Shown: positions 6,321-6,668 of the stretch, piece by piece
Numbering within the stretch: position 1 is the stretch's first letter
How the letters are laid out: the number at the start of each line of letters is the position of its first letter
From: Cytophagaceae bacterium
Lineage (GTDB): Bacteria > Bacteroidota > Bacteroidia > Cytophagales > Spirosomataceae
Assembly (NCBI GenBank): GCA_947461155.1
Contig: CANHKE010000074.1
Span: 1-6,668, forward strand
Direction: 5' to 3'
DNA: 6,668 nt
Notes under the pieces: model-generated
Database searches by the model: none
Seen by the model: only the letters and a program-made list of their open reading frames with translations
What the model was told of the DNA's origin: nothing
Translations under genes and position numbers: made by a program

Positions 6321-6668
6321 CATCATACTTTTTGTTTTGTTGGCCCATTGCGCCAGCGCCCAAAAAACCATGGGCATTATCCATGTTTCGGTAGGCAATG
6401 TCCGTTCGGAAGCGCGCGAAGGCGCTGAAATGAGCACACAAGTGTTAATGGGAACGCGGGTGCAGCTACTGGAAAAAGCGCCGACCAAAGCTTGGTATCG
6501 CATTCAGGGACCAGATGGGTATCAGGGATGGATTGAAGGTGGCTCGATGACGCGCATGGATTCGACGGAATATAAGGTGTATAGCCAACAAGGCACGGAA
6601 ATTATGGTACAGGTTCCGACCAGTAAAGTGTATCAACAGCCTAGCGTAAATTCGGAGGTTGTGAGCGA
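6310..6668 (+). CDS. Exported SH3b-domain protein, probable NlpC/P60 (C40) peptidase, 3' part outside window
   Basis: The frame opens with ATG at 6310, 11 nt inside the end of the serine hydrolase, and stays open to the window end, giving 119 residues. Residues 1-17 form a signal peptide with likely cleavage at CASA17|Q18; the Cys14 context (LAHC) is a poor lipobox because of His. Residues about 23-83 are a bacterial SH3 domain: NVRSEA (30-35), a TQVLMGTRVQLLEKA strand region, WYRI (62-65) and GYQGWIEG (70-77). A second SH3-like repeat seems to begin near 98, with KVYQQPSVNSEVV. Tandem SH3 domains ahead of a catalytic NlpC/P60 domain are the YkfC architecture, and the epimerase three genes upstream matches the ykf operon pairing. 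The catalytic Cys-His domain is not in the window, so the peptidase call is inference; another SH3-bearing wall protein is possible. Confidence 0.75.
   Translation, partial: MRINIILFVLLAHCASAQKTMGIIHVSVGNVRSEAREGAEMSTQVLMGTRVQLLEKAPTKAWYRIQGPDGYQGWIEGGSMTRMDSTEYKVYSQQGTEIMVQVPTSKVYQQPSVNSEVVS

Noticed and set aside
6310..6368. Lipoprotein signal in the SH3 protein
   Set aside because: The LAHC sequence before Cys14 has His where a lipobox needs a small residue; CASA|Q is a good ordinary cleavage site.
1..6668. tRNA, rRNA, CRISPR, insertion sequence or phage attachment site
   Set aside because: No cloverleaf-like, spaced-repeat or terminal inverted repeat structure was seen; nearly every base is in a housekeeping or metabolic gene.

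Overview
The window is a compact stretch of bacterial chromosome, almost certainly from the phylum Bacteroidota. Three things point there. The thiamine pyrophosphokinase has the N-terminal MSSHH and C-terminal MECHD form that I associate with that phylum. The exported proteins have signal peptides ending just before Gln (HA|Q, SA|Q). Start codons mostly lack a Shine-Dalgarno sequence and are preceded by A/T-rich bases. Base composition and codon use look uniform, and I see no mobile element, RNA gene or CRISPR array.

Layout. Positions 1-744 (+) hold the C-terminal half of rarA, a replication-associated AAA+ ATPase whose 5' end lies outside the window. It runs into a convergent two-gene unit on the minus strand, moaC (1851-1372) followed by thiamine pyrophosphokinase (1372-719), and overlaps the kinase by 26 bp. 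A 77 bp divergent intergenic region (1852-1928) is the only non-coding stretch of any size, and it must hold the promoters of both units. To its right lies a tightly packed plus-strand gene string: moeA (1929-3065), dipeptide epimerase (3072-4091), a short alpha-oxoamine-synthase-like PLP enzyme (4091-5086), an exported beta-lactamase-fold serine hydrolase (5073-6320), and the start of an exported SH3-domain protein that is probably an NlpC/P60 peptidase (6310 to the window end). Gaps are 6 nt or less, or the genes overlap, so one transcript is likely.

How the genes fit together. moaC and moeA make molybdenum cofactor at an early and a late step, and are transcribed divergently from the shared region. 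The four genes after moeA resemble a cell-wall-peptide scavenging module. In Bacillus the ykf operon pairs an L-Ala-D/L-Glu epimerase with an SH3-NlpC/P60 endopeptidase (YkfC) that releases L-Ala-gamma-D-Glu. Here the same pair brackets two enzymes of unassigned substrate: a PLP enzyme with a Lys where the family usually has an Arg, and a beta-lactamase-fold protein that seems to have Gln where class A enzymes have catalytic Glu166. These two, and the joining of the module to moeA, are the most interesting points. No wholly new system is evident.
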